This document shows positions 10,367 through 23,441 of a stretch of DNA of 53,886 bases, one piece after another; positions within the stretch are counted from its first letter, which is position 1; each line of letters begins with the position of its first letter. The notes beneath the pieces are model-generated. The model did not search any database and was not told where the DNA came from. It worked only from the letters and a program-made list of their open reading frames with translations. The translations under genes were made by a program, and so were the position numbers. Source of the stretch: Klebsormidium nitens (Eukaryota; Streptophyta; Klebsormidiophyceae; Klebsormidiales; Klebsormidiaceae); contig DF237483.1 of the NCBI GenBank assembly GCA_000708835.1, forward strand, positions 1 to 53,886, read 5' to 3'.

Positions 10367-12718
10367 TTACCAGAGCCTGTTCTTCAGGCCAAGCGCTACA
10401 TATACAAGGCCCAGAAGGACCGGCACCTCGATCAACGGGCCAACAACCGCCGCAAGTGCCTCCTCGGAGTTGATCCCAAAGCTTGCCACTGCCACAGCGA
10501 TTGCCAGCTCAAAGTTGTTGCTTGACGCGGTAAACGTTTGGGTGATGCTCTTCGGATAGGAGATCTTGAGAGCGCAGCAGACGGCCAGCGTGCCCCAGAA
10601 CGTGATGGCGAAGTAAACGAGGAGAGGCACCGCCACGCGTGCCACGTCACCCAGGTTGTGCACGATCTGCTTGCCTTGCAGTGCAAACATGACAAAGATG
10701 GTGTACAAAAGCCCAATCAGCGCCGTTGGCCCGAACCAGGGCAGAAACTTCCGGTCGTACCACTGCGCTCCCCTCCACTTGCGCAGCACGAGGCGCGTCA
10801 GAAAGCCCGCGGCGAGGGGAAGTCCCAGGAAGAGCGCGACGCTCTTGGCTACGGTGCTGAAGCTGACGCTGACCGAGCCCCCCGAGACGACGTTGAGGAA
10901 GAAGAGCACAGCGGGGGCGTACAGCACTATTTGCAGGATGGAGTTGAAGGCAACTAGGATGGCGCAAAAGTCGGTGTCCCCGCACGCGAGCTGGTTCCAG
11001 ATCAGCACCATCGCGATGCACCGCGCGCAGCCAACCAGGATAACCCCGTTTCTGTAACCCGAAAGGTCTGGCAGAGTGGCCCATGCGATCCCAGTCATGA
11101 GCGCGGGCCCGATGAGCCAGTTAAGCACGAAGGAGATGGCAAGCTGGTTTCGGAGGTCGGGTTCCAGCAACTGCTTGCCGAGAAGCTCGTAGCGGACTTT
11201 GCATAAGACGGGGTACATCATCCACCAGAGGCCGATGGCGATGGGGAGGGACACCGAGTCGATCTTGGAGCCGTTGAACCCGGTCTCGATGCCGGGGATG
11301 TAGTTCCCCGCAACGACGCCGAGTACCATAACAATGATGATCCACACGAAGAGGTAGCGGTCCAACCACCCGAGCGCTCCAACCACAGCTGCAAGTGGAG
11401 ACAATCGAATGCTTGACTGTTTTACACTAGCATTTGTGACTAATTAGAATGGTACCAGGAGTAATTCAGGGTGTGTCAAGCAGGAAGCAGTGCGGGCCAG
11501 TGTCATAACGAGAAGGAACCTCACAGTTACTCTCAGAATCTTTTCTGCCAGGCTCCCCAGAAGCTGCACCTGATTACTGATAACCTGAAAAATGTTCCTC
11601 CAAGGAACTCTCTTTTAGAATCTCAGCTCTTGACTTTCTTACAAGAGATTCAATGACAAGTTTGAACAACTCACATCTGAAGTTGGCGGGGCTTGAAGCT
11701 GAAGCCTCCTGCCCGACAGGTTCGGTTTCAAACGTTCCGGTGGGAACAGGTGCTGACTTGCATGGGATTGGCTCGTCCTGGTTGTCAAGCAGTACAAACG
11801 CTTTGGAATCGCAGTCCTGTAAGGACAAGATCGATCTTCGTTCACAAGGATCAATTGGGACTCCTGGTGCTGGATTTCATTGGGTATTGCGATGCTCAGT
11901 GAAGGAGTTGCCCTGTGGAAACTGTGCCTATCTGCGCAGAAGACAATTGACCAGAGTGTTTACAAACATTGATGAAGTTGCTCTGTATGTACTGGAAGAA
12001 CATGTCTTACTTGCATCTGAAACCGCCGACGTGTAGATAAGTTGTTTTTGTTGTGGTCTTGAGAAGAAATGCTTGACCTGTCAAACAGAGCCCCTAGCGC
12101 AATCATCCAACTTACTGGTGACATTAGTGTGGCGATAGTGAACCTCTGGTGACTTTCATTATGGTATTCTCAGAACAAGACTCCGTCTCTACGTCTCTAC
12201 AAGAAAGCCCCGGGGCACCTGGCTAAGAGACTATCACCTTGATGACAAAGTCAAATTGAACGCACAAAAGCATATGCCTCACACGAATAGCACACAGTCC
12301 ACCTGTTGGAGTGTCAGACTTGTACCACCCAGTCAGGGACAGCTTACGCATTTCACCTGTTGGTGAATGTCGGAAAAGGAATGTGGTACCGCCTCCGCTT
12401 GTTCTGCTTATAACCTCTCGCGCATATTCTTCTGCGCTTCACCTATAGCGGACGGCAGGCTTTATGGAGCTTGCATGACGGTTGGGGTGGATATTTGCGA
12501 TAACAAGATGAGGTATGCAGACCACTCAGCTTCTGCTTGCTTACCTCTGTCTCCACTGCACACTGCGCACTGCATCCATCTTCCGTGTAACTTGCATCCA
12601 CGTCATAGGCACTCCCAGAAGTGTTCACAAACCGACAGCGCAGCCCTTGCCGCTGCTCGATGTCAGCTCCAGAGAGAATGCCTGACACCTCCAGCGTGCA
12701 AACAAGCCTGTGCGCCAT
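10367..12718 (-). CDS. ACR3: ACR3-type arsenite efflux transporter
   Basis: Ten-helix membrane exporter of the BART superfamily that moves arsenite out of the cytosol, to the outside or into the vacuole. The main exon is 11388-10367 (339 full codons plus stop). It carries the family signatures: LDRYLFVWI at the first helix, ARCIAMVLIWN with the conserved Cys needed for As(III), SNNFELAIAVAVASFG, and GPLIEVPVLLGLVYVAL near the C-terminus. The preceding exon 11816-11675 (47 codons plus 1 nt) fits in phase and encodes a hydrophilic N-terminal stretch. A possible first exon, 12718-12545 (MAHRLVCTLEVSG..., ending at GAG/GTAAGC), is also in phase and would give 445 aa. This exon is tentative and its sequence is not typical of ACR3. 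Bacterial and fern ACR3 are about 350-400 aa, so a cytosolic extension of about 105 aa would be unusual. Flowering plants lack ACR3; algae, mosses and ferns keep it. Confidence 0.9.
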
Positions 12719-14922
12719 GATGGCGCAAAAGGCACCTCTTTCTTACAAAAAGGTTTTCGTCCCAGCAGCAAGTAGCGGGCAAAAAAGTGCTAGGATAGAC
12801 AAGAAGTACGCCAGCCAATGCGGCCACCTTTTGAGCTGGTTTGAGGGGAGCAATACTTTTCTCTCGCAGGACACGGAGGCACGCACGGGACTTCAACACG
12901 GTTATACACTGAAGCACGCTGGAGTACCTTTTCCCCTCCACAAAAGGCGGGCCCAAGTTAAAAGCCAAGGGACCTCGGAGGGGTTTTTAACGGCTCCAGT
13001 GTAGTCATATAGACATTCTTCAATGTAGAATCGTGGTAGAAGTTGCCGTAGCGTTGCCTATAAAGAACCTGAAATTTTAAGAACGTACGGTAGTATAAGT
13101 GCCCTGATTAGTCATAGAATCGGCGTATACGCCTCTAGCTGCTTGCGGTAGTCCTATGCTCTTTTCGGCAGAGAATTGGTTGGAAAGGGTTCTCGAGGGC
13201 GCGCGACGGGATCGCTTCTCGCCAAGCACCGACATGCAGCTGTACGCGTGTTCCGATCGACGATCTTGGACCGGGGCACGTGAACCGAGCCAATGACAAT
13301 GGCGCACCCCTTTGACATCCATTGACCAAATCCAGTCAGGCCGACGGTTATTTTGAGGCTTCTCTTTTGGCTAGCAAGCCCCTGTGAAATTAAAAAGGCT
13401 GAATTGCGCTGCCTTGGAAAGGCTGGGACATCTAAACAATACCGTACCGAGAACCGCTTCGGTAACTGCATAAGGGAACCGGCCACCTTCACCGGCTGTC
13501 CTAGATCCCCTCTGCAGACCTCCCGGGGCTACCCCTTATTACTCCCGGGCACGACCGGGTTGGGGTGAAACTCTTATGCATAAGAAGCCCTCGACAAGCT
13601 TCTTATTGAACTGTGCTCTCTGAATATTAGATGGCAATCTGTTGCCCGAATTTTGTAAGACTTTGTGCCGCTGGATTTCCTATCTAAAATATTCGTCAGT
13701 GCGAAATCGTTGTCAGACTTATCAAGGAGATCAAGCCCTTATGAGTACAGCACTAGGTCAGATACTAACTCTATGGTGAATTTATAAGTAAGAGTATACC
13801 GTACCACGCTATTTCCGAAGCGGTACTCTCTGCCCGGGCGTGGTTGGGTCTGTAGGAGCATAGGATGTGAACCATTGACACAGACCCTCTCCGTACCGGT
13901 AAAACGGTCGGATTGTAAATATCACCATACTTTGCTGCTGGAAATAACTGTGAAGGCGACGGTGGACGTAGGAAAGTCGGGCGGTCTGTCGCCGAGCATT
14001 CTGGTCATGCCAATGCTTGCTAGATGTACCGCACTTGGATCATACCCCTCCAACGACTGGGGTTCGATCTACGGTAAAACGACAGACGAGATCCCCGATC
14101 GACGGTAGTCAGGTGCGCCCTGTTGTGCGCGCGCAGCTTCATGTCTGAGAATACCGCGCGAAAGATCTCTTGTACTTGTTTTGATCGCTACCTAGACGTA
14201 CATACCGGAATTCAGATTCGTTGCGGTACGCAGATAGGTGCGCCTGTTGTCCAAGTACGGACTCGATCTCTGGCCAGCATCTGTGAAATACAGGTGCGGA
14301 GTCGAGCGTTGATGCCAATCCTACACATGTAGCTCAAACACTCCGCGTAAAAGTGAGATAGAAGTTTGTACTGTGGCTTCAGTCCAATCTGTACTGTCTA
14401 TTCGAATTCTTCACAGTAGCTAGCTCCAAACATATATCCAACATTTTGTCTGCAATGCTGCATGCATGTGCGCAAAGCAGATTTCCAGCAAGATCAGAGA
14501 CAATGCTGCAATGGGGCAATACTGCCATCGGTGCTCTGTGTCTGCTGTTCAGGCCTCCATTTTAGCCTGATTACATTACCTGATTGCTAAATCTCACTGA
14601 TCAGCATTGCAGCATCAAGGAGACCCAAGAGAGGAGGGTGATTGTGTGCGAAACGGAACAGCATTCTGCACCTTAGGATCGAGAATCATTTAGGAAGGAG
14701 AGGCCCTTGGCCTTGTTGGCCAAGCTCTGTTCTCATGTGACTGAACACGAAGGGTTTTTGGCACGCAAGCCTCCAAACAACAGCAAAGCCTCTCTTAACT
14801 ATACAATATAGCACTGTTCTTTTCTTTCTTTTAGGAAGCAAGTCTGCATGGCGTCTCTTCTGAGGTCTGCATGTGACATCATCCCTGCGCAAACATAGTG
14901 AGGACGAGAGACAGCAGCGCAG
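12719..14922. other. Divergent 2.2-kb region between ACR3 and the protease-like gene
   Basis: Probably holds both promoters. Only short frames without motifs are seen. The part 13040-14340 has scattered short echoes (cgaagcggtac, cgcttcggtaac) suggestive of old repetitive DNA, but I found no clear ends. Confidence 0.3.
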
Positions 14923-17900
14923 ATGGCGCTCTTCAAGTGCTGCCTCGCCCCCAAGGGGGCCGCCAAGACCGCGCCGCTGGAGTCATCTTCCTCCCCAGTG
15001 ACGTCATCAAAGAGTGCCCTCAATGCAAAGCAAGGCTGCCTAGTCTCTTTGCAATTATCCGCTGGGTCCAATGTGCCACGTGGCATTCACCAAAAGGCGT
15101 CCGACGGCGGCACGGGCGTCCTGATCGGTCCGAACCTGGTCCTCACAAGCCATGACACCGTTTCCAGCAAGGAGCAGGCAGCCAGGGGCGAGGTCCAGGT
15201 GGTAGTGTCAAGCGGGGCGGGAGGGAAGGAGTACTTAGAACGGAGGCGCCTGTTGCCAGAACGGCTGTTTGTGACAGACCCCGAGTATGACGTCACGATC
15301 TTGGCCTGCGAGAGCGCAGCGGGGTTGTCGGGAGTGACACCGGTTGCACTGGAGGAGGCGTTGGAGATTCCAGAGGCAGATGTTGTTACTGGGAGGTAAG
15401 TACTTTTCTGACCATTGTTGAACATGACCCTCCGATTTTGTGGAGTGGATGCTGACTTAGGTGTGATACAAGCATCTTTGCACTTACATTGCAACAAACT
15501 TGCTTTGCTTTGGGAAGCCTGCCATGTCAAGGCTAAGGCATACAACTTTGTTGAAGGGTTTGTTTTGTAAAATGGTGGAGACTCCACTTTTTCTGGACGA
15601 GCTTTAGCTGGCGCTTCATTTCGTTGACGCTAAAATCCACCCAGAAAACTCTTCCAGGAATGGGAATGCCTGAGTCAAGAATCCTAGAGAAAGGTGTCTC
15701 AGTTCTTTCCTTGCTGCGGGTTCATTCTGCAGCAATGCTGTGTTTGTTCCCAAGTCTTCTTTGCAAGGAATACTGACAGCGGATGCTCAAGTCCTCCTTG
15801 ATGAAGAGCTCTTTCAACATGTCTCTGAGCCAGCCATGGATATTTACAACCAAGTTTCCATAGCAACTGTAAAGATGCTTTTGTCATGAAAGCACCAAAA
15901 GGGATGTAAGCTTGTCAACTACTGAGCTTTCCAAGTTAACAAAACAGCGCTTCACAAAAAGCTGCAGCACAAAAACTCTTATGTGTGCTGCACTCCAGAA
16001 TGGACATCTATCTTGAGAGAGTCATCCCAATCTTTCCGCTGGAAACGACATGGGGATGTCCACAGCTAAATATCCACATCTTTCTACCGGGAACGACGTT
16101 GAGATGCCCCACAGCGAAAAGTCCTGATAACATACGTCGTGCACTCCTGAGTGTTCAGCCGCACGCGTTTTGGCTCAGATAGCTCATTCTCGCAACTGAT
16201 TGGCTTCCCTGCTTCTATCTGCAGCCTCATCCACGTCATTGGGCGGCCTGCTGACGTGGCAGACCTGGAAGGCGACCACCTGGCGGTCGTGACGGGGCAG
16301 GGGAAGATCAAGTCGGTGGACGGTCCGTTCCTTAAGTTCGCGTCGAACAGCGAGACCTGGGCGCCCGGGTCTGCTGCTTTCGACGACAAAGGCCGTTTCC
16401 TGTTCCTAGTGTGTGGGCCCACCGAGGGAGGAGACGCCTCATCGCCCAAGTGAGTTGCAAATGCCTGACGGCTCTTCATCGGCGAGTTCGCAACATAAAT
16501 TAGGTATCTGAGATCGGAGTTGACCTGCTTCCTGATTCGACGAGGCTCTGGGAAGAAGCGCAGTCAGGCCCACGGCCATGTTGTTTGAGACATGGTTACG
16601 AGCTCAGAAGATATTTACATAAGGTCCTTTACAAAGAGTGGCGTGCTTTGAAGGGAAAATAGGATCGAGTACTTTGATGGGAGCGTTCTAGAGCAGTCGA
16701 CGTCGAATGTTCGACGTTTGTAATAGCGTGGGAGATTTGATGCAATCCTGGGGTCCGGCCCAGTGCGCTCTCATCTACTTTCGTTCTCGTAACTCTCAAG
16801 TATAACCAATCAAAAAGCTTGCAGAATTTCCCTCACCTTGATTTGCTGAATCGGCCTTGAATTGAACGCGAAAGCTGAGTCTGATGGCGACCTGCTCCTC
16901 GCTTCCAGGGGTAAAAAAGTCGCCGCCAAGCCGAAGAAGGGCGGCATCCAGTCGGGTACCACGGCGCGGGGGATCATCCACTGGCTAGGCGAGCAAGGGT
17001 TTAAGGACTTGGCGCGGCTCGGCCGTGACGACGAGACGCGGCCGGCTCAGGGTTTGGAGGTTCTGGCGCCTCTGGCGGACGAAACCGCTCCTCAGGCTCC
17101 GACGCTTCTAGACAACAAGATCGCTTCGCAAGGTTTGGCGGGGCCCCGATCCGAGGTTGGTGAGGCGTCCGAAGAGCATCTTTCTATGATAGAGATTGCG
17201 ATTGGAAATGGGTCAGAGGGACGAACGGAAACGGATTTCGTTGACAGATTGAACGGGGAGAACGGAACGGGGAAGCAAATTGCGGGAGAAGAATCCGAGC
17301 AAACGTCGGTGCAAGAGGACGCAGACAGGGCTCGCTTGGAGGCCCCTGAGACGGTTTCGGGCGGGGCGGGTTCCGCCCGTGACCCAAAGACGAGCGGAAC
17401 GGAACAGAAGGAAGCAGCCAGGGGCCCGGCACAGGGAGCGCTTGATGAGTGTTACGTGGACGAGATCGGACTGGTGGCAGCGGAAACAGCCGGCGTTTCA
17501 GGAGCGAATGGCGGGGCGTCCGCTTACTCTGCTAAGATCTCAGATGATGTACTACGTGGCGAGACGGTATTGGCTGCAGATTTGACACCGGAGTTCGGCG
17601 AGATGGTGATGGGAACGGCCGGAAGTGCAGCCCAGGAGGCGGTAACAACGGAAAAGGGACCGGACGGGACGGACTTGAACGGAGCTTCCAACAAGGAAGC
17701 TTCGCTAGGAGTGACGTCGGCAGTCGTGGGGCCTCCTTCAGAAGAAAAGACAAGCCCTGCAGGCGAAGCGACTGAGGGAGGACTAGCGTCTGGAAAGGAG
17801 GAAGCTCCGGCGATTCCGGCAGCGGCAAACCAGACGGCGGAATTGAAGCCGGGGGGCTCTCTGAAACCCCTTTCAGTCGGCGGATCGTCCCCCCAGAGCA

Positions 17901-20900
17901 CACCGAAAGGCGCCGAAAATTCACCGAAGTCCCGGGGGAGCCCAAAAGCGAACGGAAGCCCCAAGTCAGTCTGGAAACACCCCGGTGGAAATCCGGTGTC
18001 TTCCGCTGGGAGTTCCGGCCGGGGCGGCGGAAAGGACACCGAAAGGGACCAGAAGATGATCAAGCACCTGCAGAAGCAGGCGAAGCGCGCGGCCGCGGGC
18101 GCGAAGCCGGCCAACGGCGGGGAGACACGTGGCGGCGCGTCGGGGCAGCTGTCTCGGAAAGGAAGCGGTCGCCTAAAGGAGAAGCTTAGCGATAGCAGTG
18201 CGGGTTTGATTACACCGACTGGAAACGAGAAGAAGGCTGAGCCGGAAAGCAAGGCTTTGACACCAGGAGTGATGGCCCACGACGCGACGGCGGTGGAGCC
18301 CGCTGTGGTGTCAACTGGAGTGGAAATGGAGGAGAATTCGAAGCCGGTCGCGAGCGAAACGACAACGGAATCTGACGGAAAGCCGACGCCTGATGCAACT
18401 GAGAACGCCGGATCAGCTGCGAATGACGAGCCGTCCGTTCCGTCCTCCGTTTCCGGTGGACCGGAATCCGCTGTGCAAGACAAGGCTGCCACGGATACAC
18501 CCAATCACGCTCAAGAGGCAGAGACTGGTATCAGCAAAGAGAGGGACGGGAAGTCAGCCGAGGGTGAGATTGACGAGAAGAGGGAAGCGGAAACGGAAGC
18601 ACGGCGGAAAGCGGAAGTCGAAGAGCAAAGAGAGATTGCTGCGAGCAGGTTGAAGGAGGCGTGGGGAACGGAAGCGAGACGCGGTTCAAAAGACGGGGCT
18701 GGGGTCGAGAAGACCGGATCGGAAACGGAAAACGAGGCGCCGGAATTGCTGAGTGTGGGGAAAGACCTGGAGATCGGGGGCGACCGCTTTCTGCAGTTTT
18801 CCATGTCCGTGGCCGCCGCCAAAGAGAGCTTCGAAAAGCTGGCAAAGAGGGAGGAGAAGAGCCCGGAACCGCAGAGAAAGACAAGCAGCTTGAGCTCGCA
18901 GAGAGGGGCGTCAAAGAGCGGGGCTCGACGGGAAGCTGAGGAGGCGACACGTGGCAGGCGCAGGACGAAGGGATCCGTTGATACAAGCCCGATTGACGGC
19001 GAGGAACGGATGAAACGCACCGGCAGCTTGCGCCGGTTGCGCAGAACGGAGAGCGGTGAGAAGGAGAAACTTGGGGCGAGCTTGAAGGGGGGCAAGAAAA
19101 TGGGCCTCAAACCGCCCCCCGGGCTGGCGTGGAAGGCCAAGGTCGCAGAGGAGCGGAACGGAACGGCCGGAGAGCGGAACGGAACGAAGAAAGCGGTCAT
19201 TCTGGGGCGGGGCCTTGTGCCGATCGCGGGTGTCGAGTCCAAGCGGCGCAGCGGGGACGAGCTTTGGGCAGCGCAAAAGGGTTTGAGCTCGCAGGGTTTT
19301 GCGAGGGTTTCGGGCGGCGCGGCCGCGGAGCGCACGCTGAGCGTCAGCGACATCGACCTGGAGTCCGATTCGGACGCCTCTGAAAAGATTGTGGACGGCG
19401 AGAAGTATTCGGACGGGGAGGAAGAAGTCCGGCCGAAGGAGGCTTGGCCGGAAGAACGGAACACCGAGCAGACGGAAACGGAGCGGACGGAAGCGGAGCG
19501 GGCGGAAGCGGACACGGCGGATGTGGCGAACGGGGAAGGGTCCACTGGAGCCTGGAAAGTGGAAGGAGCCTCGCAAACGGAAGAAACCACGGCCGCTGCC
19601 GACGTTCCGGCGGAATCGGTCTCCAATCCAGCGGAAAGCGCTCCGGCTCCGGTAAACGGCGAAGTCGCGGCTGGGAGCGTTGCGGCTGAGCTTCCTGAGG
19701 CGACCGCTTCCGACGGGAAAGCCCATGGTACATCCGAGAGTCCTCTACAGGTTTCTCAGGCCGAAACCCACACGACGGAACCCCTAGAAGGTGACGCTGA
19801 AAACGCGACCGAAGCGGCCGCTGTCGCACCCACGACGGAGCCGGGGGCGGCGGAAGCGGCTGCTGACGTCATCGCCGGCATCATCGCGAGTGCTGACGTC
19901 AGCGGCGAGCCCGCCGCCGGGGATGCAAAGGAGCGGCCGAGCGTGACGGGGAGCGATTCCGGCGTGACGGAGGCCGCCGGAAGAGCGTCTGAAGACGCGG
20001 CGCGGACGCTGCGGGCGCGGAGCTTCTCGGCGTCGAGTGGTGAGCAGTTCACTCTTTGGAAATGATTAGCTTTCACGCTTTGGGCAGTCCGTTGAATATC
20101 CTTTTCGGCGTTCGAAAGTTTGGAGGCTGCTGAAGTGCTGCGAGAAACGGATGGGTGGTCGATGTTGCAAAAGCGTCGAGCTCGACGGGAGAGGCTGAGG
20201 CATAACTCTTAACGACGAGGCTGATCACGGAGTTGGATTGCTCCTAAACGTGGTTGTTTAGATCACTTGCACTTGCTTCTCTGATTTGTCCGACGAAACT
20301 GATTGCCAAGTTTGAGCCTGTGCAGCAATCGCTGGGAGGACACAGACGGTAGCAATTACTCTCCACAGTCTGGACAGCATGAAACATGGTAGCGGAATTC
20401 TGCAAGAAAGACTCGTCTTTGATCTTTGCCCCCTCCTTTTCGTAGGAGCCGAAGCGAGTGCCTCTCTAGTGAAGAGCCGCATCGAGGGCTTCGGCCGGCA
20501 GACCATCGAAGTCCCCAAGCCCCGCGCAAAAACCACCGAGGACAAGATCCGGACCGCGCAGGCGAAGCTGAAGTCGAACGTCCCGGTTCTGGGCCCGGTT
20601 CTAGGCCTCGGTTTAGAAATGGGTCTCCAGTTGGAGAAGAAGCTGAAGCGGGAGGAAGACTTGCACGGGCTGAAAAAGGCGACCAAGTTTAAGGTGAAGA
20701 AAGTGACGCCCCTGGAGGTCCCGGCGAATGCTACCGGGCAAAACGGGGGGGGACTGTCGCCGCAGACGAGGGGTCGGGAGATCCGCCCCGGGGTGTACGA
20801 GTCGGCGGCGCAGTCGCCCACGTCTCCGTCAGAAGCAGGTGAAAGAGGAGCGAAAGATTAGATGCATTTGCAGAGCGAAAATGAGAAGCTATTGCTTTGA

Positions 20901-23441
20901 CGCTTATCGCTTCTTGCTAATCGAGATAATTGTTGACGTCGAATTCTTTAAGATGAAGCTGTTTTTGGTGTCGCCTGAGAGCCTTCACAAAAGTGTTGAT
21001 TTGCAGTTTCTGTTGCGTCATGTGCGCTTTGAGACGCCGTCCTCTGGCGGGTCTATCGACTTACCCTTTGCCTTCAAAGGAAGCACAATACCCTAGCATT
21101 GCTTTGAGCAGAAGTGTTGCGTCACATCCATTCTCACCTCATTACGTTCAATCAAGCCCTGTTCCGCTTTTTGTAGGCTCCCCCAAGTTCATTCCGGAGG
21201 TGTTGGTGAAGGTGACGCAAGACATCAGCCGCGGCGTGAACAAGGTGACGCACGAGATCAGCCAGGGGGTGAAGGACGGTGTCAAGGCCGTCACGGAGCT
21301 CCCGGGCATCAAGGAGGGGCTGGGGATCATCATGGAGCCCATCAAGAAGGCGGAAGAGGTCGGTAGACTTGACACTATAACTTGATGTCAGATTCTGATT
21401 ACTTCGATGGATCATATTGATAGGGCGGAGAGGTCGGTAGACTTGACCCTGTGATTACGTATCAGAATCTGATTGGTCACAGAGGTAGGGAGAATTAAAA
21501 TCTCAGAGGGTTCTCGGAGGCGGGTGTAAGTGAGCGGATGCATACAAACTGCTCGCCAATTCAAGAAAAAATGTCAGCTGTCCGGCATGCGAAGATTGAG
21601 TACTTGCTGAGGAAAGCTCATAACGACCAGATTCAGCGGGATCGCTCGTTGCTCCAAGTAGCCACTGGATCTATTACCTCTAGAGGCCGTTTTCTTTATT
21701 CCTCCTCGACCAATCCTGATAGAAATTGGAGAGGGCTCAAAAGATCGAACAGACGGTGTCCAGCTTTTAAGGGCAGAGTCTGAGCCGGTCATGGCATTCC
21801 GTTCGCTTCCGCAGGAGAAGAAGGAAGCGGAACGGAAGCGGCTGGAGGCGGCCGCGGCAAAGGAGCGCGCGGTCGCGGAAGAGAAGCAGGGGCGGCTGGA
21901 CCGGCTCAAAGTGAACGACGCCAACGAGACGATGCGCGACATCAAGGCGTCCATCCTGGGGCTCAACTTTGGGTGAGGGGGCCGAGAGTTTCGTCATTTG
22001 GCGTTTTCTCCCGATATTTACTTTCTGCATTCTGACTCAACTTTCGGGTGAGGGGGCTGAAAGTTTTTGGAATTTCTGGGAGCATTTTCCTTCTTATTGG
22101 CGCTTCAAGTGGGTGGGCACTTGGCCGAATGGCTAGAAAGATCCTTTCCTGGATCGATTGGGGACAGCGTATATTGAAGCTTGAGCGGATGAAATTTTGG
22201 GCGCCTCAGGTTTGGAAGTCGTCCTGAAGGATTGGAAACAGCAGTTTTTCAGCGGTTGATTGGTGTTTGGAGTTTCCATGAGTGAACTTTGAGCAAGAGG
22301 AGCAGGGCCCTCGTGCCGTACGATTCCGTCGTGCCGTACAATCTTGCTGATCTTTAATTCCTGACCGTTCAGGATGGTCGCTGACAAAAGTGATGCTTAT
22401 CAGCATGAGGAGGGCCGACTGTTATTCGCGCAGCCTGGGCTCACACTGTTTTTTTTTTCCTGCAGCGGAAAGAAGAAAGCGGCGCTTGCCGGCTTCAACG
22501 ACCCCGACCTGGACGCGGACACCGACGACGCGGCCGCGCGCGCGGTCCATCGCGCAAAGCTGGAGCGCAGGGTTTTAGGTTCCTTCTCCGGCCTGCTCGC
22601 GAACACCGAGACGCTGACGCAGCTGACGCAAGCTTCCGTCGAAGATAGGGACCGGAAGCCGGAGCACGACACGCGACGGGCGTCGCACCTGTGGCCGGGA
22701 CACGTGGCGCCCGCGGGTTCGTGGGAGAGGGTGCCGACGCGGCTGCACAAGTGAGTGCCATGTGGATTCTCAGAATCGTCTCCTTGCATTGGAGTGGACG
22801 GATGGCAAGTTTTATTCAGGGCGGCCGTTTGTTACGACAGAATTCGCTATGAAACGTTGTTGGCAGGTTGAAAGCGCCTAACTTCCGCGAAGATTTAGAA
22901 GGTACTTGAGATTGTTCGTTCCGTTTCAAATCTATGATATATATGACCCATATGACCCATCCCTTCTACAAGGAATCCAACCTTTACCGTGTCAACTCGT
23001 TGCGTGAACGAGCTTAAGCAAGTACGAATTGAGTATCACGCCGTGCTCAGCTCTTGAAGTGCTCTCAAGGGCTCTGTAGAAAGCGCTCGCAAGTGAAGGC
23101 CTCAAAACACATAAAAGGGATGTTCGAAATTCAATCGCGGCCCCTTGTCCAGATTCGTCCGGAGAACCGGTGAGATGACGTTGCAGCAGCAAGCGGAGGT
23201 GCTATGGCACGCAAGCCAAGACGCGGCGACCGATCCCTATGAGCGTCTAGCTGGGGAATCGCCTGAAACGGACGAAAATGCGGTAGCCCAGGGTATCAAG
23301 GGTCTGCCGTCTACGGCGGCTTTGCAAGACTCTCAATTGGTTGCGACAGTGGAATCGGAGAAGGTTTATCGGATAACCAAGTGGCAGGATGACTACTGGA
23401 AGAAGCGGATGGCTGGTTTCAGGCACGAGAATACGTGGTAG
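14923..23441 (+). CDS. Trypsin-like protease domain fused to a giant disordered region (1,711 aa)
   Basis: Eight exons: 14923-15395, 16225-16449, 16909-20039, 20446-20838, 21177-21358, 21815-21972, 22466-22750 and 23153-23441. All phases agree and the total is 5,136 nt. Residues about 35-230 look like a trypsin-2 fold: GTGVLIGPNLVLTSHDTV with His77, DPEYDVTILAC with Asp123, and WAPGSAAFDDKG with presumed nucleophile Ser207. The Ser motif is PGSAAF rather than GxSGxP, so activity is uncertain. The third exon alone is 3.1 kb and encodes about 1,040 aa of Glu/Ala/Gly/Ser/Lys-rich low-complexity sequence. The last 400 aa are more ordered: a Lys-rich segment, an amphipathic stretch (HEISQGVKDGVKAVTELPG), a charged helix (EKKEAERKRLEAAAAKERAV), and a short C-terminus ending FRHENTW. 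No signal peptide; Cys6-Cys7 could be lipidated. The donor after exon 5 is weak (GTCGGT). I do not know a named homologue for the full protein. Confidence 0.8.
21349..21477 (+). repeat. Tandem duplication of an exon end plus intron start
   Basis: About 53 bp at 21349-21401 (end of exon 5, its donor and early intron) are repeated at 21424-21477 with small changes; both copies contain the gaggtcggtagacttga core. The second copy cannot extend the exon because an in-frame TGA lies between the two. Confidence 0.7.

Noticed and set aside
13040-14340. Possible LTR or DNA transposon
   Set aside because: Only short echoes of similar sequence; no terminal repeats, no coding sequence, no target-site duplication.
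17524-18504. Long minus-strand open frames opposite the 3.1-kb exon
   Set aside because: They mirror a GC-rich, low-complexity plus-strand exon whose splice phases and composition are consistent; the minus frames are Pro/Ser/Phe shadows without motifs.
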